A stretch of 35,447 bases of DNA, from contig JAFEEF010000079.1 in the NCBI GenBank assembly GCA_018241265.1, forward strand, positions 1 to 35,447, in the 5' to 3' direction. The position numbers and the translations under genes were made by a program. The number at the start of each line of letters is the position of its first letter. The first letter of the stretch is position 1. Positions 16,829 to 26,138 of this stretch are shown in pieces. Below the pieces are notes generated by a model. It ran no database searches, was not told where the DNA came from, and was given only the letters and a program-made list of their open reading frames with translations. This DNA is from Pseudomonadota bacterium. GTDB lineage: Bacteria > Pseudomonadota > Gammaproteobacteria > Burkholderiales > Burkholderiaceae_C.

Positions 16829-18409
16829 ATGACCACCACCTTGCCTGCCGGCGTTCAGATCAACGCCCCTCTGCTGCCCGGCTTCGAGACCATCCTGACG
16901 AGGCCGGCGCTCGAGTTCGTCGCTGCGCTGCACCGCCGGTTCGACCCGCGCCGGCGCGAGCTGCTCGAAGCGCGTGCCGAGCGTGCGCGCCGGCTCGATG
17001 CCGGCGAGCGGCCCGACTTCCTGCCCGAAACGAAGGCGATCCGGGAGGGCGACTGGAAGATCGCGCCGGTGCCGAAACCGCTGGAGTGCCGCCGGGTCGA
17101 GATCACCGGGCCGGTGGACGCGAAGATGATCATCAACGCGTTCAACTCGGGGGCCGACTCGTACATGACGGACTTCGAGGACAGCAATGCGCCGAGCTGG
17201 ACGAACCAGATCCAGGGCCAGATCAACATCGGCCAGGCGATCCGCCGCACCTTGACGTTCGAGCAGGGCAACAAGACCTACAAGCTGAACGACCGCATCG
17301 CGACCCTGCAGGTGCGGCCGCGCGGCTGGCACCTCGACGAGAAGCACGTGCTCGTCGACGGCAAGCGCGTCTCCGGCGGCATCTTCGACTTCGCGCTCTT
17401 CATGTTCCACCATGCCAAGGAGCAGATCGCGCGCGGTGCCGGCCCGTACTTCTACCTGCCGAAGATCGAGAACCACCTCGAGGCGCGCCTCTGGAACGAC
17501 ATCTTCGTCGCGACGCAGGACGCGCTCGGCATACCGCAAGGCACGATCAAGGCGACGGTGCTGATCGAGACCATCCTCGCGACCTTCGAGATGGACGAGA
17601 TCCTCTACGAGTTGCGCGACCACAGCGCGGGTCTGAATGCCGGCCGCTGGGACTACATCTTCTCGGCGATCAAGAAGTTCAAGCTCGACTCCGACTTCTG
17701 CCTCGCCGACCGTGCCCAGATCACGATGCGCGTGCCGTTCATGGATGCGTATGCGCAGCTGCTGCTCAAGGTCTGCCACCGGCACGGCGCGCCGGCGATC
17801 GGCGGCATGAATGCGCAGATCCCGGTCAAGAACAACCCCGAGGTGCACAAGCGCGCGATCGACGCGGTGCGCGGCGACAAGCGGCGCGCCGCGCAGGACG
17901 GCTACGACGGCGCCTGGGTCGCGCACCCGGGCCTCGTCGAGGCGGCGATGGAAGAGTTCACCGCGGTGCTGGGCGACCGGCCGAACCAGTTCGACAAGCA
18001 GCGGCCCGACGTGAACGTGACCGCCGCCGACCTGCTCGACTTCAAGCCCGAGACGCCGATCACCGAAGCCGGGCTGCGCATGAACATCAACGTCGGCATC
18101 CACTACCTCGGCGCCTGGCTTGCCGGCAACGGTTGCGTGCCTATCCACAACCTGATGGAAGACGCCGCCACGGCCGAGATCAGCCGCAGCCAGGTCTGGC
18201 AGTGGATCCGGTCGCACAAGGGCGTGCTGGACGATGGCCGCAAGGTCACGGCCGAGCTCGTCCGCACGCTGGTACCCGAGGAGCTCGCGAAGATCAAGGC
18301 GGGCGGCCACGTCGGCAAGTTCGACCGCGCGGCCGACATCTTCCTGACGATGAGCACGCAGGAAGCCTTCGAGGAGTTCCTGACCTTGCCGCTCTACGAA
18401 GAGCTGTAG
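16829..18409 (+). CDS. aceB: Malate synthase A
   Basis: A 526-residue enzyme that condenses glyoxylate with acetyl-CoA to malate, the second step of the glyoxylate shunt, needed for growth on acetate or fatty acids. The A-form length and the motifs TDFEDSNAPSWTN (Mg-binding region), KIENHLEARLWND, IKATVLIETILATFEMDEILYELR and GGMNAQIPVKN are all present, as is the C-terminal catalytic aspartate region (NLMEDAATAEISRSQVWQW). A LysR regulator lies divergently upstream. Isocitrate lyase is not in the window. The presence of fadD nearby is compatible with fatty-acid use but not linked by operon structure. Confidence 0.97.
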   Translation: MTTTLPAGVQINAPLLPGFETILTRPALEFVAALHRRFDPRRRELLEARAERARRLDAGERPDFLPETKAIREGDWKIAPVPKPLECRRVEITGPVDAKMIINAFNSGADSYMTDFEDSNAPSWTNQIQGQINIGQAIRRTLTFEQGNKTYKLNDRIATLQVRPRGWHLDEKHVLVDGKRVSGGIFDFALFMFHHAKEQIARGAGPYFYLPKIENHLEARLWNDIFVATQDALGIPQGTIKATVLIETILATFEMDEILYELRDHSAGLNAGRWDYIFSAIKKFKLDSDFCLADRAQITMRVPFMDAYAQLLLKVCHRHGAPAIGGMNAQIPVKNNPEVHKRAIDAVRGDKRRAAQDGYDGAWVAHPGLVEAAMEEFTAVLGDRPNQFDKQRPDVNVTAADLLDFKPETPITEAGLRMNINVGIHYLGAWLAGNGCVPIHNLMEDAATAEISRSQVWQWIRSHKGVLDDGRKVTAELVRTLVPEELAKIKAGGHVGKFDRAADIFLTMSTQEAFEEFLTLPLYEEL

Positions 18410-18582
18410 GTTCGGCGACGGAGGGAACGGCGCCCGCCGCCGTCCATCCCGCCGATTCCGCAGTCTGTCGCACAGCCGGCGGCGCCCGGTCGCCGCCGCG
18501 GTAGAGTCGCGCGCCCGTCGCCACCCGCGGCGCGTACCTCCGCCTATTCATCCCCGGCCCACCGGCCGACTGGAGCTGTGCC

Positions 18583-20610
18583 TTGACCTTCATCCGTACC
18601 CCGCTTGCCGCCGCGCTGTGCGCGCTGCTGGTGGCCGCTGCGCCCGCCCTGCGCGCGGCGCCGCTCGATTCCGGCATCGACCTGAGCAACGTCGATCCGA
18701 CCGTTCGCGTGCAGGACGACCTCTACCAGCACGTCAACGGCGCCTGGCTGAAGAAGGCGACGTTCCCGCCCGATAAGGCCTACATCGGTGCCGGCGAAGA
18801 GATGGTCGAGACGACGCGCAACGAGCTGCGCGGCCTGATCGAGGACGTGCAGCGCACCGGCAAGCCGGCCTACGCGCAGAAGGTCGGCGACCTCTATGCG
18901 TCGTTCATGGACGAGGCCGCGCTCGACAAGCTCGGCGCCCGCCCGCTCGCGGCCCGGCTCGCCGAGGTCGATGCGGTGACCGATCGCAGCCAGCTCGTCG
19001 CGCTGCTCGCGCGCCAGCAGCGCCTCGGCGTCGACACGCCGCTCGCCTTCGCGATCGGCCAGGACGACCGCAACTCGAGCCGCTACGTTCCGGGCTTCTG
19101 GCAGAGCGGCATCGGCCTGCCGGACCGCGACTACTACCTGAAGGAAGACGACGCCAAGTTCCGCGAGCTGCGCGTCGTCTACGAGCGCTACATGGCGCGC
19201 GCGCTCGAGCTGGCGGGCGACAAGGACAGCGTTGCCGATGCGCACGCGGTGATGGCGCTCGAGACCGAGATCGCCAAGGTGCAGCTGCCGCGCGCCGATT
19301 TGCGCGATCCGGTGAAGAACTACAACCGCGTCGACCTCGGGGACCTGCCGAAGCTCGCGCCCGCCGTCGACTGGACGGCGTACCTGCAGGCGGCCGGCCT
19401 GACCGGCCGCACGCCCGACGTGCTGGTCGGCCAGCCGACCTATCTGACCGGCGTCTCCGGGCTGCTGCAAGGCCAGCCGCTCGCGAGCTGGAAGGCCTAT
19501 GCGCGCGTGCACCTGCTGCAGGCGTTCGCGCCCTACCTGAGCAAGGACTTCGTCGACGCGCGCTTCGCGTTCATCAGCGCGCTGCGCGGCACGACCGAGA
19601 ACGCGCCGCGCTGGAAGCGCGGCATCGCGGTCGTCGACGCATCGGTCGGCGAGATGCTCGGCCAGCTCTACGTCGAGAAGTACTTCCCGCCGTCGTCCAA
19701 GGAGCGCATGGACAAGCTCGTCGGCAACCTCCTCGAGGCCTACCGGCAGAGCATCGAGACGCTCGACTGGATGAGTCCGGAGACGAAGAAGGCAGCGCAG
19801 GCCAAGCTCGCGAAGATCAACGTCAAGATCGGCTATCCGAAGCGCTGGATCGACTATTCCAAGCTCGAGATCAAGCGCGACGACCTCGCCGGCAACGTCG
19901 CCCGCGCGACCGACTTCGAGTACGAGCGCAACCTCGCCAAGCTCGGCAAGCCGATCGACCGCGACGAATGGGGCATGACGCCGCAGACCATCAACGCCTA
20001 CTACAACCCGGGCCTCAACGAGATCGTGTTCCCGGCGGCGTTCCTGCAGCCGCCCGAGTTCTTCGCGCACGCCGACGATGCGGTGAACTACGGCTCGATC
20101 GGTGCCGTCATCGGCCACGAGATCAGCCACGGCTTCGACGACAACGGCAGCCAGTACGACGGAGACGGCAACCTGCGCGACTGGTGGACCAAGCAGGACC
20201 GCGAACGTTTCGAGGCCAAGACCAAGGCACTCGTCGCGCAGTACTCGGCGTTCGTGCCGGTGCCCGGCTATCCGGTCAACGGCGAAGTCACGCTCGGCGA
20301 GAACATCGCCGACAACTCCGGCCTCGCGATCGCCTGGAAGGCCTACCACCTGTCGCTCGGCGGCAAGCCGGCCCCGGTCATCGACGGCCTGAGCGGCGAC
20401 CAGCGCTTCTTCCTCGGCTATGCGCAGAGCTGGCGCAGCAAGCAGCGCGACGGTTCGCTGGTCGAGCAGATCAAGTCCGATCCGCACACGCCGGACGAAT
20501 TCCGCGTCCTCGGCACGGTGCGCAACCTGCCGGGCTTCTACGCGACGTTCGGCGTCAAGCCGGGCGACCGCATGTATTTGCCGCCGGATCAGCGCGTGCA
20601 GATCTGGTGA
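18583..20610 (+). CDS. M13-family zinc metallopeptidase (neprilysin/PepO-like), exported
   Basis: A 675-residue zinc endopeptidase. The signal peptide (about residues 1-25, ending RAA) sends it to the periplasm. The N-terminal M13 domain (about 40-420) has QDDLYQHVNGAWL. The catalytic domain carries HEISH at residues 512-516 (zinc ligands H512 and H516, catalytic E513), with the third ligand E573 and D577 in ENIADNSG. The C-terminus ends in the family's typical VQIW. The start is a TTG at 18583 with GGAG at 18572-18575; no better ATG gives a signal peptide. The family degrades oligopeptides of up to a few dozen residues. Confidence 0.95.
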   Translation: MTFIRTPLAAALCALLVAAAPALRAAPLDSGIDLSNVDPTVRVQDDLYQHVNGAWLKKATFPPDKAYIGAGEEMVETTRNELRGLIEDVQRTGKPAYAQKVGDLYASFMDEAALDKLGARPLAARLAEVDAVTDRSQLVALLARQQRLGVDTPLAFAIGQDDRNSSRYVPGFWQSGIGLPDRDYYLKEDDAKFRELRVVYERYMARALELAGDKDSVADAHAVMALETEIAKVQLPRADLRDPVKNYNRVDLGDLPKLAPAVDWTAYLQAAGLTGRTPDVLVGQPTYLTGVSGLLQGQPLASWKAYARVHLLQAFAPYLSKDFVDARFAFISALRGTTENAPRWKRGIAVVDASVGEMLGQLYVEKYFPPSSKERMDKLVGNLLEAYRQSIETLDWMSPETKKAAQAKLAKINVKIGYPKRWIDYSKLEIKRDDLAGNVARATDFEYERNLAKLGKPIDRDEWGMTPQTINAYYNPGLNEIVFPAAFLQPPEFFAHADDAVNYGSIGAVIGHEISHGFDDNGSQYDGDGNLRDWWTKQDRERFEAKTKALVAQYSAFVPVPGYPVNGEVTLGENIADNSGLAIAWKAYHLSLGGKPAPVIDGLSGDQRFFLGYAQSWRSKQRDGSLVEQIKSDPHTPDEFRVLGTVRNLPGFYATFGVKPGDRMYLPPDQRVQIW

Positions 20611-20618
20611 ACGAGCCG

Positions 20619-20648
20619 GGCGCGAGTCGGCTGCGCTAGACTCGCGCC
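20619..20648 (+). terminator. 10-bp hairpin after the M13 peptidase gene
   Basis: GGCGCGAGTC and GACTCGCGCC are exactly complementary, with a 10-base loop, starting nine bases after the peptidase stop and ending two bases before the riboswitch. No T-run follows. It may terminate the upstream transcript; the loop and second arm also hold TAGACT (20637-20642), a possible -10 box for the riboswitch transcript. Confidence 0.4.
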
Positions 20649-20650
20649 TC

Positions 20651-20768
20651 GTCATCGGGGAGTAGCCGCCTCGACGGATCATCGTCGAGGGCGCGCGTCA
20701 ACACACTCGGTCCGCGAGTCATCGCGGGCCGTGGCGCTCGCAGCTTCCAGCCTGGCCAGACCGTTGAC
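20651..20768 (+). ncRNA. yybP-ykoY manganese riboswitch aptamer
   Basis: The leader of the GDT1-type gene carries the hallmark sequences of this class: GGGGAGTAGCC (20657-20667), GCGTCAACACACTCGG (20695-20710), and CCTGGCCAGACC (20751-20762). P1 forms between GTCATCGG (20651-20658) and CCGTTGAC (20761-20768) with a single T-T mismatch, and the adjacent CCTCGACG/CGTCGAGG hairpin forms P2. The class binds Mn2+ at the junction of the two conserved loops and switches on manganese exporters. The gene downstream is a plausible Mn exporter, which supports the call. Confidence 0.92.
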
Positions 20769-20779
20769 CGCATTGCCCG

Positions 20780-20828
20780 CCATGGACCGGCCGGGGCGTG
20801 CGGTCTTCGGTTTTCGGCCGGTCCATGG
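20780..20828 (+). promoter_or_regulatory. Expression-platform stem-loop of the Mn riboswitch
   Basis: CCATGGACCGGCC (20780-20792) pairs perfectly with GGCCGGTCCATGG (20816-20828), a 13-bp stem with a 23-base loop. The last two bases of the stem are the first two of GGAG (20827-20830), the ribosome binding site of the TTG start at 20838. This points to control of translation: the stem can hide the binding site unless the Mn-bound aptamer changes the fold. That mechanism is an inference. Confidence 0.7.
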
Positions 20829-20837
20829 AGTCATCCC

Positions 20838-21407
20838 TTGGAAGCTTTCCTCGTCTCGACCGGCGTCGTCGCGCTCGGTGAAATGGGCGACAAGACGCAG
20901 CTGCTCGCGATGCTGCTGGCCGTCAAGTTCAAGCGCCCGCTGCCCATCGTGCTCGGCATCCTCGTCGCGACCTTGGTCAACCATGCGACCGCCGGCCTCG
21001 TCGGCGCCTGGGTCGCGAGCGCGCTCGGCCCCGGGCTGCTGCGCTGGGTCATCGGCCTCGGCTTCATCGCGATGGCGGCGTGGATGCTGGTGCCCGACCA
21101 GATCGACGCCGACGAGGCCGCGACGCAGCGCTTCGGCGTGTTCGGCACCACCGTGATCGCGTTCTTTCTCGCCGAGATGGGCGACAAGACGCAGATCGCG
21201 ACGGTGGCGCTGGCGGCGCGCTTCCACGACCTCGTCGCAGTCGTCGGCGGCACCACGCTCGGCATGCTGATCGCCGACGTGCCGGCGGTCTTCGTCGGCG
21301 GCAAGATCGCCGAGAAGGTGCCGATGAAGCTGGTGCATGCGATCGCCGCGGCGATCTTCGCGCTGCTCGGCGTGCTGACGCTCCTCAACGTCGGTCACTG
21401 GCTCTGA
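20838..21407 (+). CDS. TMEM165/GDT1 (UPF0016) family transporter, probable manganese exporter
   Basis: A 189-residue inner-membrane protein with about six transmembrane helices, arranged as two homologous halves, each with an E-G/A-MGDKTQ motif (ALGEMGDKTQLLA near residue 14 and LAEMGDKTQIAT near residue 114). These acidic motifs form the cation path. Bacterial members such as MneA of Vibrio cholerae export Mn2+. The start is the TTG at 20838 after GGAG. The Mn riboswitch in the leader strongly supports manganese as substrate. Confidence 0.9.
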   Translation: MEAFLVSTGVVALGEMGDKTQLLAMLLAVKFKRPLPIVLGILVATLVNHATAGLVGAWVASALGPGLLRWVIGLGFIAMAAWMLVPDQIDADEAATQRFGVFGTTVIAFFLAEMGDKTQIATVALAARFHDLVAVVGGTTLGMLIADVPAVFVGGKIAEKVPMKLVHAIAAAIFALLGVLTLLNVGHWL

Positions 21408-21465
21408 TCGCGATGGCCGCCGTGGGCCGCCTAAAATCGCCGGCTCGCCGATCGTCCCCTCCTGC

Positions 21466-22704
21466 ATGAACCTCGGACTCCAAGAACTGCCGGCCGCCTG
21501 CGACGTGCTCGTCGTCGGCGCCGGCCCGGCCGGCAGCGCCGCCGCGCTGACGCTGGCACGCGCCGGCCGCGATGTCGTGCTCGTCGACGCCCAGGCCTTC
21601 CCGCGCGACAAGGTGTGCGGCGACGGGCTGATTCCCGACGCGCACAAGGCGCTGCGCAAGCTCGGCGTGCTCGACGAAGTGATGGCGGCGGCGCAGGCCG
21701 CGACCCATGTCGGCTGCATCGGCCCGCGCGGCGGCCGCATCGACGTACCGGGCACCTTGGCGGTGCTGCCGCGCCGCGAGCTCGACCTCATCCTCTGTCG
21801 CGCCGCGGTCGCGGCCGGCGCGCGCATGCACGCGCCGGTGCGCTTCATGGCAGCGCTCGAAGAAGGCGGCCAGGTCGTCGGCGCGCTGCTGCAGCAGGGC
21901 GACGCGAAGGTCGAACTGCGCGCCCGCTGGGTGCTGCTCGCGACCGGCGCGGTGCCGCAGGCGCTGATGGCGGCCGGCATGTCGAAGCGCCACACGCCGA
22001 GCGGCGTCGCGCTGCGCGGCTACGTCAAGAACGAGCGCATGGTCGGCCGGATCGACAAGCTCGAAGTCGTCTGGCACCGCGCGCTGTCGCCCGGCTACGG
22101 CTGGATCTTTCCGTGCCGCGACGGCATCTTCAACATCGGCGTCGGCATCGCCGACAGCCACGGCGCGCAGCGCGAGGACGGCAAGCTCGCCAAGCGCGAA
22201 GCCAACCTGCGCCACGTGCTCGACGAGTTCACGCGCGTCTACGCACCGGCGCGCGAGCTGATGAAGGACGGCGTCGTGCAGGGCCAGATGAAGGGCGCGC
22301 CGCTGCGCTGCTCGCTCGACGGCGCGCACTACACGCGGCCGGGCATGATGGTCACCGGCGAGGCCGCCGGCAGCACCTATTCGTTCACCGGCGAAGGCAT
22401 CGGCAAGGCGCTCGAGACCGGCATCCTCGCGGCCGAGGCGATCCTCGCCGGCGGCGACCGGCCGGAAGGCGAGGCCGCGGTGCGCGCGGCCTACGAGGCG
22501 CAGTTGCGCGCGCTGAAGCCGCGCTTCGATCTCTACCAGAAGGCCAACCGGGTGAACACGCATCCGTGGCTCGCCGACCTGCTGATCTGGCGCGCGAAGA
22601 AGAGCGCGCGGCTGGTGCGCCGCATGAGCGGCGTGCTCGAGGAGACCAGCAACCCCGGGCACCTCGTCACGGTCAAGGGCTTCGTGCGGCTGTTCACCGA
22701 ATGA
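21466..22704 (+). CDS. Geranylgeranyl-reductase-family FAD-dependent oxidoreductase
   Basis: A 412-residue flavoprotein. The dinucleotide-binding GAGPAG is at residues 18-23, followed by the FPRDKVCGDGL signature that defines the geranylgeranyl reductase / halogenase-like group, and a C-terminal FAD segment MVTGEAAGSTYSFTGEGIGKALETG. Members reduce prenyl double bonds in chlorophyll side chains, archaeal lipids or quinones, or act as other monooxygenase-like enzymes. No chlorophyll or carotenoid genes are nearby, so the substrate is unknown. TAAAAT at 21432-21437 is a possible -10 box. Confidence 0.9.
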   Translation: MNLGLQELPAACDVLVVGAGPAGSAAALTLARAGRDVVLVDAQAFPRDKVCGDGLIPDAHKALRKLGVLDEVMAAAQAATHVGCIGPRGGRIDVPGTLAVLPRRELDLILCRAAVAAGARMHAPVRFMAALEEGGQVVGALLQQGDAKVELRARWVLLATGAVPQALMAAGMSKRHTPSGVALRGYVKNERMVGRIDKLEVVWHRALSPGYGWIFPCRDGIFNIGVGIADSHGAQREDGKLAKREANLRHVLDEFTRVYAPARELMKDGVVQGQMKGAPLRCSLDGAHYTRPGMMVTGEAAGSTYSFTGEGIGKALETGILAAEAILAGGDRPEGEAAVRAAYEAQLRALKPRFDLYQKANRVNTHPWLADLLIWRAKKSARLVRRMSGVLEETSNPGHLVTVKGFVRLFTE

Positions 22705-22733
22705 GGGCCGGCGCACTCCGCGGCTAGATCGAC

Positions 22734-23492
22734 ATGTGCGAGCTGCTGGGCATGAACGCCAACACGCCGACCGACGTGGTGTTCAGCTTCACCGGCTTCT
22801 CGACCCGCGCCGACGAGCACAAGGACGGCTTCGGCATCGCCTTCTTCGAAGGCTGCGGCGTGCGGCTGATGGTCGATGCGCAAAGCGCGCGCACGTCGCC
22901 GGTCGCCGAGATGGTGCGGCGCTATCCGATCAAGAGCGACAACATCGTCGCGCACATCCGCAAGGCCACGCAGGGCCGCGTCGCGCTCGAGAACACCCAT
23001 CCGTTCGTGCGCGAGCTGTGGGGACGCTACTGGGTGTTCGCGCACAACGGCGACCTGAAGGGCTACGCGCCGCGCCTGCACGGCGCGTTCCGGCCGGTCG
23101 GCGACACCGACAGCGAGCGCGCGTTCTGCTGGCTGATGCAGGAGCTTGCGAAGGCGCACGCGAGCGTGCCGTCGATCCCCGAGCTGTCGGCCACCCTGCG
23201 CGAGCTGGCCGCCGTGCCGGCGGCGCACGGCACCTTCAACTTCATGCTCAGCAACGGCCAGGCGCTGTGGGCGCATTGCTCGACGCACCTGCACCACGTC
23301 GTGCGCAAGCATCCGTTCGCGCGCGCGTCGCTGCACGACGAGGACGTCACGGTCGACTTCGCCGATGTCACGTCGCCGACCGACCGCGTGGCGGTGGTCG
23401 TGACGCAGCCGCTGACCCGCGACGAGGTGTGGACGCCGTTCGCGCCGGGGGAGCTCAGGGCGTTCGTGGACGGCGCGCCGATCGCGGCTTAG
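22734..23492 (+). CDS. Class II glutamine amidotransferase, YafJ type
   Basis: A 252-residue protein with an N-terminal nucleophile glutaminase fold. The catalytic cysteine is residue 2 (MCELLGMN, exposed after Met removal). Further family motifs are HKDGFGIAFFE, HIRKATQG, NTHPF, FAHNGDLKGY and GDTDSERAF. It should release ammonia from glutamine, but no synthase domain is attached, and the physiological partner of this family is not established. It lies 29 bases after the flavoprotein gene on the same strand, so cotranscription is possible. Confidence 0.93.
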   Translation: MCELLGMNANTPTDVVFSFTGFSTRADEHKDGFGIAFFEGCGVRLMVDAQSARTSPVAEMVRRYPIKSDNIVAHIRKATQGRVALENTHPFVRELWGRYWVFAHNGDLKGYAPRLHGAFRPVGDTDSERAFCWLMQELAKAHASVPSIPELSATLRELAAVPAAHGTFNFMLSNGQALWAHCSTHLHHVVRKHPFARASLHDEDVTVDFADVTSPTDRVAVVVTQPLTRDEVWTPFAPGELRAFVDGAPIAA

Positions 23493-23590
23493 CCAAGCTG
23501 GCGCGCCGGGGAAAATCGGGCACACTGTCGAGCCGCTTCCGGCTGGCCGTGCGGCCGAACCGCCCGGCCGCTCGCTCCCATCCCTGCGCA

Positions 23591-24343
23591 ATGACCACCG
23601 CCCTCATCGCCGACGACGAAGAAGCGCCGCGCATGCAACTGCTGCGTGCGTTGCGCACGGTCTGGCCCGGGCTCGATGTGGCGGCCGAGGTCGGCAACGG
23701 CGTCGATGCGTGGGATGCCTTCCTCGAGCACGAGCCCGACGTCGCGTTCCTCGACGTGCGCATGCCGGGCCTGACCGGCATCGAGGTTGCGCAGCGCATC
23801 GGCGGCCGCAGCCATGTCGTGTTCGTCACCGCGCACGGCGACCATGCGCTCGCGGCCTTCGATGCCGGTGCGGTCGACTATGTGTTGAAGCCGGTCGACG
23901 AGACGCGCCTCGCACAGGCGGTCGACCGCGTGCAGCTGCGCCTGGCCGGGTCGGACGGCGCGCCGCTCGACCTGCAAGGCCTGCTCGACCGGCTGGCCGG
24001 CCAGGTGCGCAAGCCCGCGCCGCTCGACGTGATCCAGGCCGGCGTCGGCCAGGACGTGCGCCTCGTGCCGGTCGAGGACGTCGTCTACTTCGAGGCCGAT
24101 GCGCGCTACACCCGCGTCGTCTACGACGCCGGCGACGTGCTGATCCGCACGCCCCTGAAGGAACTGCTCGCCCAGCTCGACGCCGGCAAGTTCTGGCAGG
24201 TGCACCGCTCGGTGATCGTCAACAAGCGCCACATCGCAGGCGCGCATCGGCTCGATGACAGCCACATGGTGCTGACCCTGCGCGGGCGCGACGAGAAGCT
24301 GCCGGTCTCGCGCCACTTCCAGGGGTTGTTTCGAGCGCAGTGA
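23591..24343 (+). CDS. LytTR-family response regulator
   Basis: A 250-residue two-component regulator of the AlgR/LytR type. The receiver domain (about residues 3-120) has the acidic pair D8/D9, the phospho-acceptor D55 in FLDVRMP, the conserved Thr in VTAHGDHAL, and the Lys in YVLKPVD. A LytTR DNA-binding domain (about 145-248) carries VYFEADARYTRVV and FWQVHRSVIVNKRHI. Its GTG/TGA end overlaps a possible upstream start of the next gene. No sensor histidine kinase is adjacent; it must be elsewhere. Confidence 0.94.
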   Translation: MTTALIADDEEAPRMQLLRALRTVWPGLDVAAEVGNGVDAWDAFLEHEPDVAFLDVRMPGLTGIEVAQRIGGRSHVVFVTAHGDHALAAFDAGAVDYVLKPVDETRLAQAVDRVQLRLAGSDGAPLDLQGLLDRLAGQVRKPAPLDVIQAGVGQDVRLVPVEDVVYFEADARYTRVVYDAGDVLIRTPLKELLAQLDAGKFWQVHRSVIVNKRHIAGAHRLDDSHMVLTLRGRDEKLPVSRHFQGLFRAQ

Positions 24344-24414
24344 CGCGCGGCCGATCCGGCGGCGCGGCGAGCATCCATCTCCCTTCCTTCTTCCAGGTTC
24401 TCGCGGTCCCAGCC

Positions 24415-26118
24415 ATGACGACGACACCCGCCCCTCGCTTCGATGTCTTCTATCGCTACGACGCGCTGACCGAGCTGCTCAAGGCGTATGCCGACGCCTA
24501 TCCGCAGCTCGTCTCGATCGCGTCGGTCGGCAAGAGCTTCGAAGGGCGCGAGCTGTGGGTCGCGACGGTGACGAACCGCGCCACCGGCCCGGACGACGAG
24601 AAGCCGGCGTTCTGGGCCGACGGCAACATCCACGCCGCGGAGCTGACCGCGAGCACCGCCGTGCTCTACTACCTGCACCAGCTCGTCACGCAGTACGGCA
24701 GCGATGCACGCATCACGCAGCTCCTCGACACGCGTGCCGTCTACCTCTGCCCGCGCATCAACCCGGACGGCGCCGAGCTCGCGCTGGCCGACAAGCCGCG
24801 CCACATCCGCTCGGGCACGCGACGCTATCCGCACGAAGAGGATCCGGTCGACGGCCTGACGACCGAGGATGTCGACGGCGACGGCCGCGTCCTCTTCATG
24901 CGCGTCCCGGATCCGCACGGCACCTACCGCAAGAGCGAACGCGATCCACGGTTGATGGTGCCGCGCCAGCCCGGCGAGTTCGGCGGCGAGTACTACCGCG
25001 TGATGCCCGAAGGCTACCTCGAGAACTACGATGGCCTGACCATCAACGTCAACAAGGATCTCGAGGGCCTGGACCTGAACCGCAACTTCCCGGCCTACTG
25101 GCGGCAGGAGTTCGAGCAGGTCGGCGCCGGCGACTACCCGACCAGCGAGCCGGAAGTGAAGGCGGTCGTCGACTTCATCCTTGCGCATCCGAACATCGGC
25201 GCCGGCATCAGCTACCACACGCACAGCGGCGTGATCCTCAGGCCGATGGGCACGCAGAGCGACGACGACATGATCCCCGAGGATCTGTGGTCGTACAAGC
25301 GCTTCTCGGCGCTCGGCACCGAGCACACCGGCTACCCGGCGATCAGCATCTGGCACGACTTCAAGTACCACCCGAAGGAAATCATCGGCGGCACGCAGGA
25401 CTGGCTCTACGAGCACCTCGGCGCGCTGTTCTGGGTGGTCGAGCTGTGGGCGCCGAACCGCGCCGCCGGCATCGCCGACTACAAGTGGATCGACTGGTAC
25501 CGCGAGCACGGCGAGGACGACGACCTGAAGCTCCTGAAGTGGAGCGACGAGCATTGCGACGGCCTCGCGTACGTCGACTGGAAGCCGTACATGCATCCGC
25601 AGCTCGGCGCGATCGAGATCGGCGGCTGGGACAAGATGAACTACTGGCGCAACCCGCCGCCGCAGTTGCGCGAGAAGGAAGTCGAGCGCTTTCCCGCCTG
25701 GATGACGCAGATCGCGCTCAGCCTGCCGCGGCTCGAGCTGCTGCGCACCGAGGTGCGTGCGCTCGGTCCCGACACCTGGCGCATCAAGCTCGCGGTCGCC
25801 AACAGCGGCTGGCTGCCGGCCTACGTGACCAAGCGGGCGCTGGCGCGCAAGACGGTGCGCGGCGTGATCTTCGAGATCCACCTGCCGTCCGATCGCGCCG
25901 ACGTGTCGCTGGTCGGCGGCAAGGCGCGCGTCGAAGGGCCGCAGCTCGAGGGGCATGCGCCGAAGAATTCGCTGCAGGCCTTTCTCGCCAGCCGCGAGGT
26001 GACCGCCGATAGAGCGGTCGTCGAATGGGTGGTGCGCGCGCCGCAGGGCACGCAGCTCGCGATGACGGCGCGCACCGAGCGCGCCGGCGTGGTGCACACC
26101 GACGTCGTGCTCGACTGA
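24415..26118 (+). CDS. M14-family zinc carboxypeptidase
   Basis: A 567-residue protein with an N-terminal M14 peptidase domain: the zinc site H73-A-A-E76, the third ligand in SYHTHSG (H268 or H270), and the catalytic glutamate E343 in FWVVELW. The core carries long inserts (about 110-190) that are rich in Asp and Arg. The C-terminal 150 residues form a separate beta-rich domain. The ATG at 24415 (MTTTPAPRF) is chosen over the GTG at 24340, which would add 25 unconserved residues; neither gives a signal peptide, so a cytosolic location is likely. It cleaves C-terminal residues from peptides; specificity is unknown. Confidence 0.9.
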   Translation: MTTTPAPRFDVFYRYDALTELLKAYADAYPQLVSIASVGKSFEGRELWVATVTNRATGPDDEKPAFWADGNIHAAELTASTAVLYYLHQLVTQYGSDARITQLLDTRAVYLCPRINPDGAELALADKPRHIRSGTRRYPHEEDPVDGLTTEDVDGDGRVLFMRVPDPHGTYRKSERDPRLMVPRQPGEFGGEYYRVMPEGYLENYDGLTINVNKDLEGLDLNRNFPAYWRQEFEQVGAGDYPTSEPEVKAVVDFILAHPNIGAGISYHTHSGVILRPMGTQSDDDMIPEDLWSYKRFSALGTEHTGYPAISIWHDFKYHPKEIIGGTQDWLYEHLGALFWVVELWAPNRAAGIADYKWIDWYREHGEDDDLKLLKWSDEHCDGLAYVDWKPYMHPQLGAIEIGGWDKMNYWRNPPPQLREKEVERFPAWMTQIALSLPRLELLRTEVRALGPDTWRIKLAVANSGWLPAYVTKRALARKTVRGVIFEIHLPSDRADVSLVGGKARVEGPQLEGHAPKNSLQAFLASREVTADRAVVEWVVRAPQGTQLAMTARTERAGVVHTDVVLD

Positions 26119-26138
26119 TCGGCCGCTCGCAGCTTCCG

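Noticed and set aside
18478-18497. GGCGGCG/CGCCGCC stem before the M13 gene as a terminator of aceB
   Set aside because: Only a 7-bp stem without a T-run in very GC-rich sequence; such stems arise by chance here.
18544-20682. 712-codon open frame on the minus strand opposite the M13 peptidase
   Set aside because: The plus-strand frame has a signal peptide and the HEISH zinc site; the antisense translation is low-complexity Arg/Val/Asp/Leu with no motif.
24121-26097. 658-codon open frame on the minus strand opposite the M14 peptidase
   Set aside because: It is a shadow of the carboxypeptidase gene, which carries a clear HxxE zinc site.
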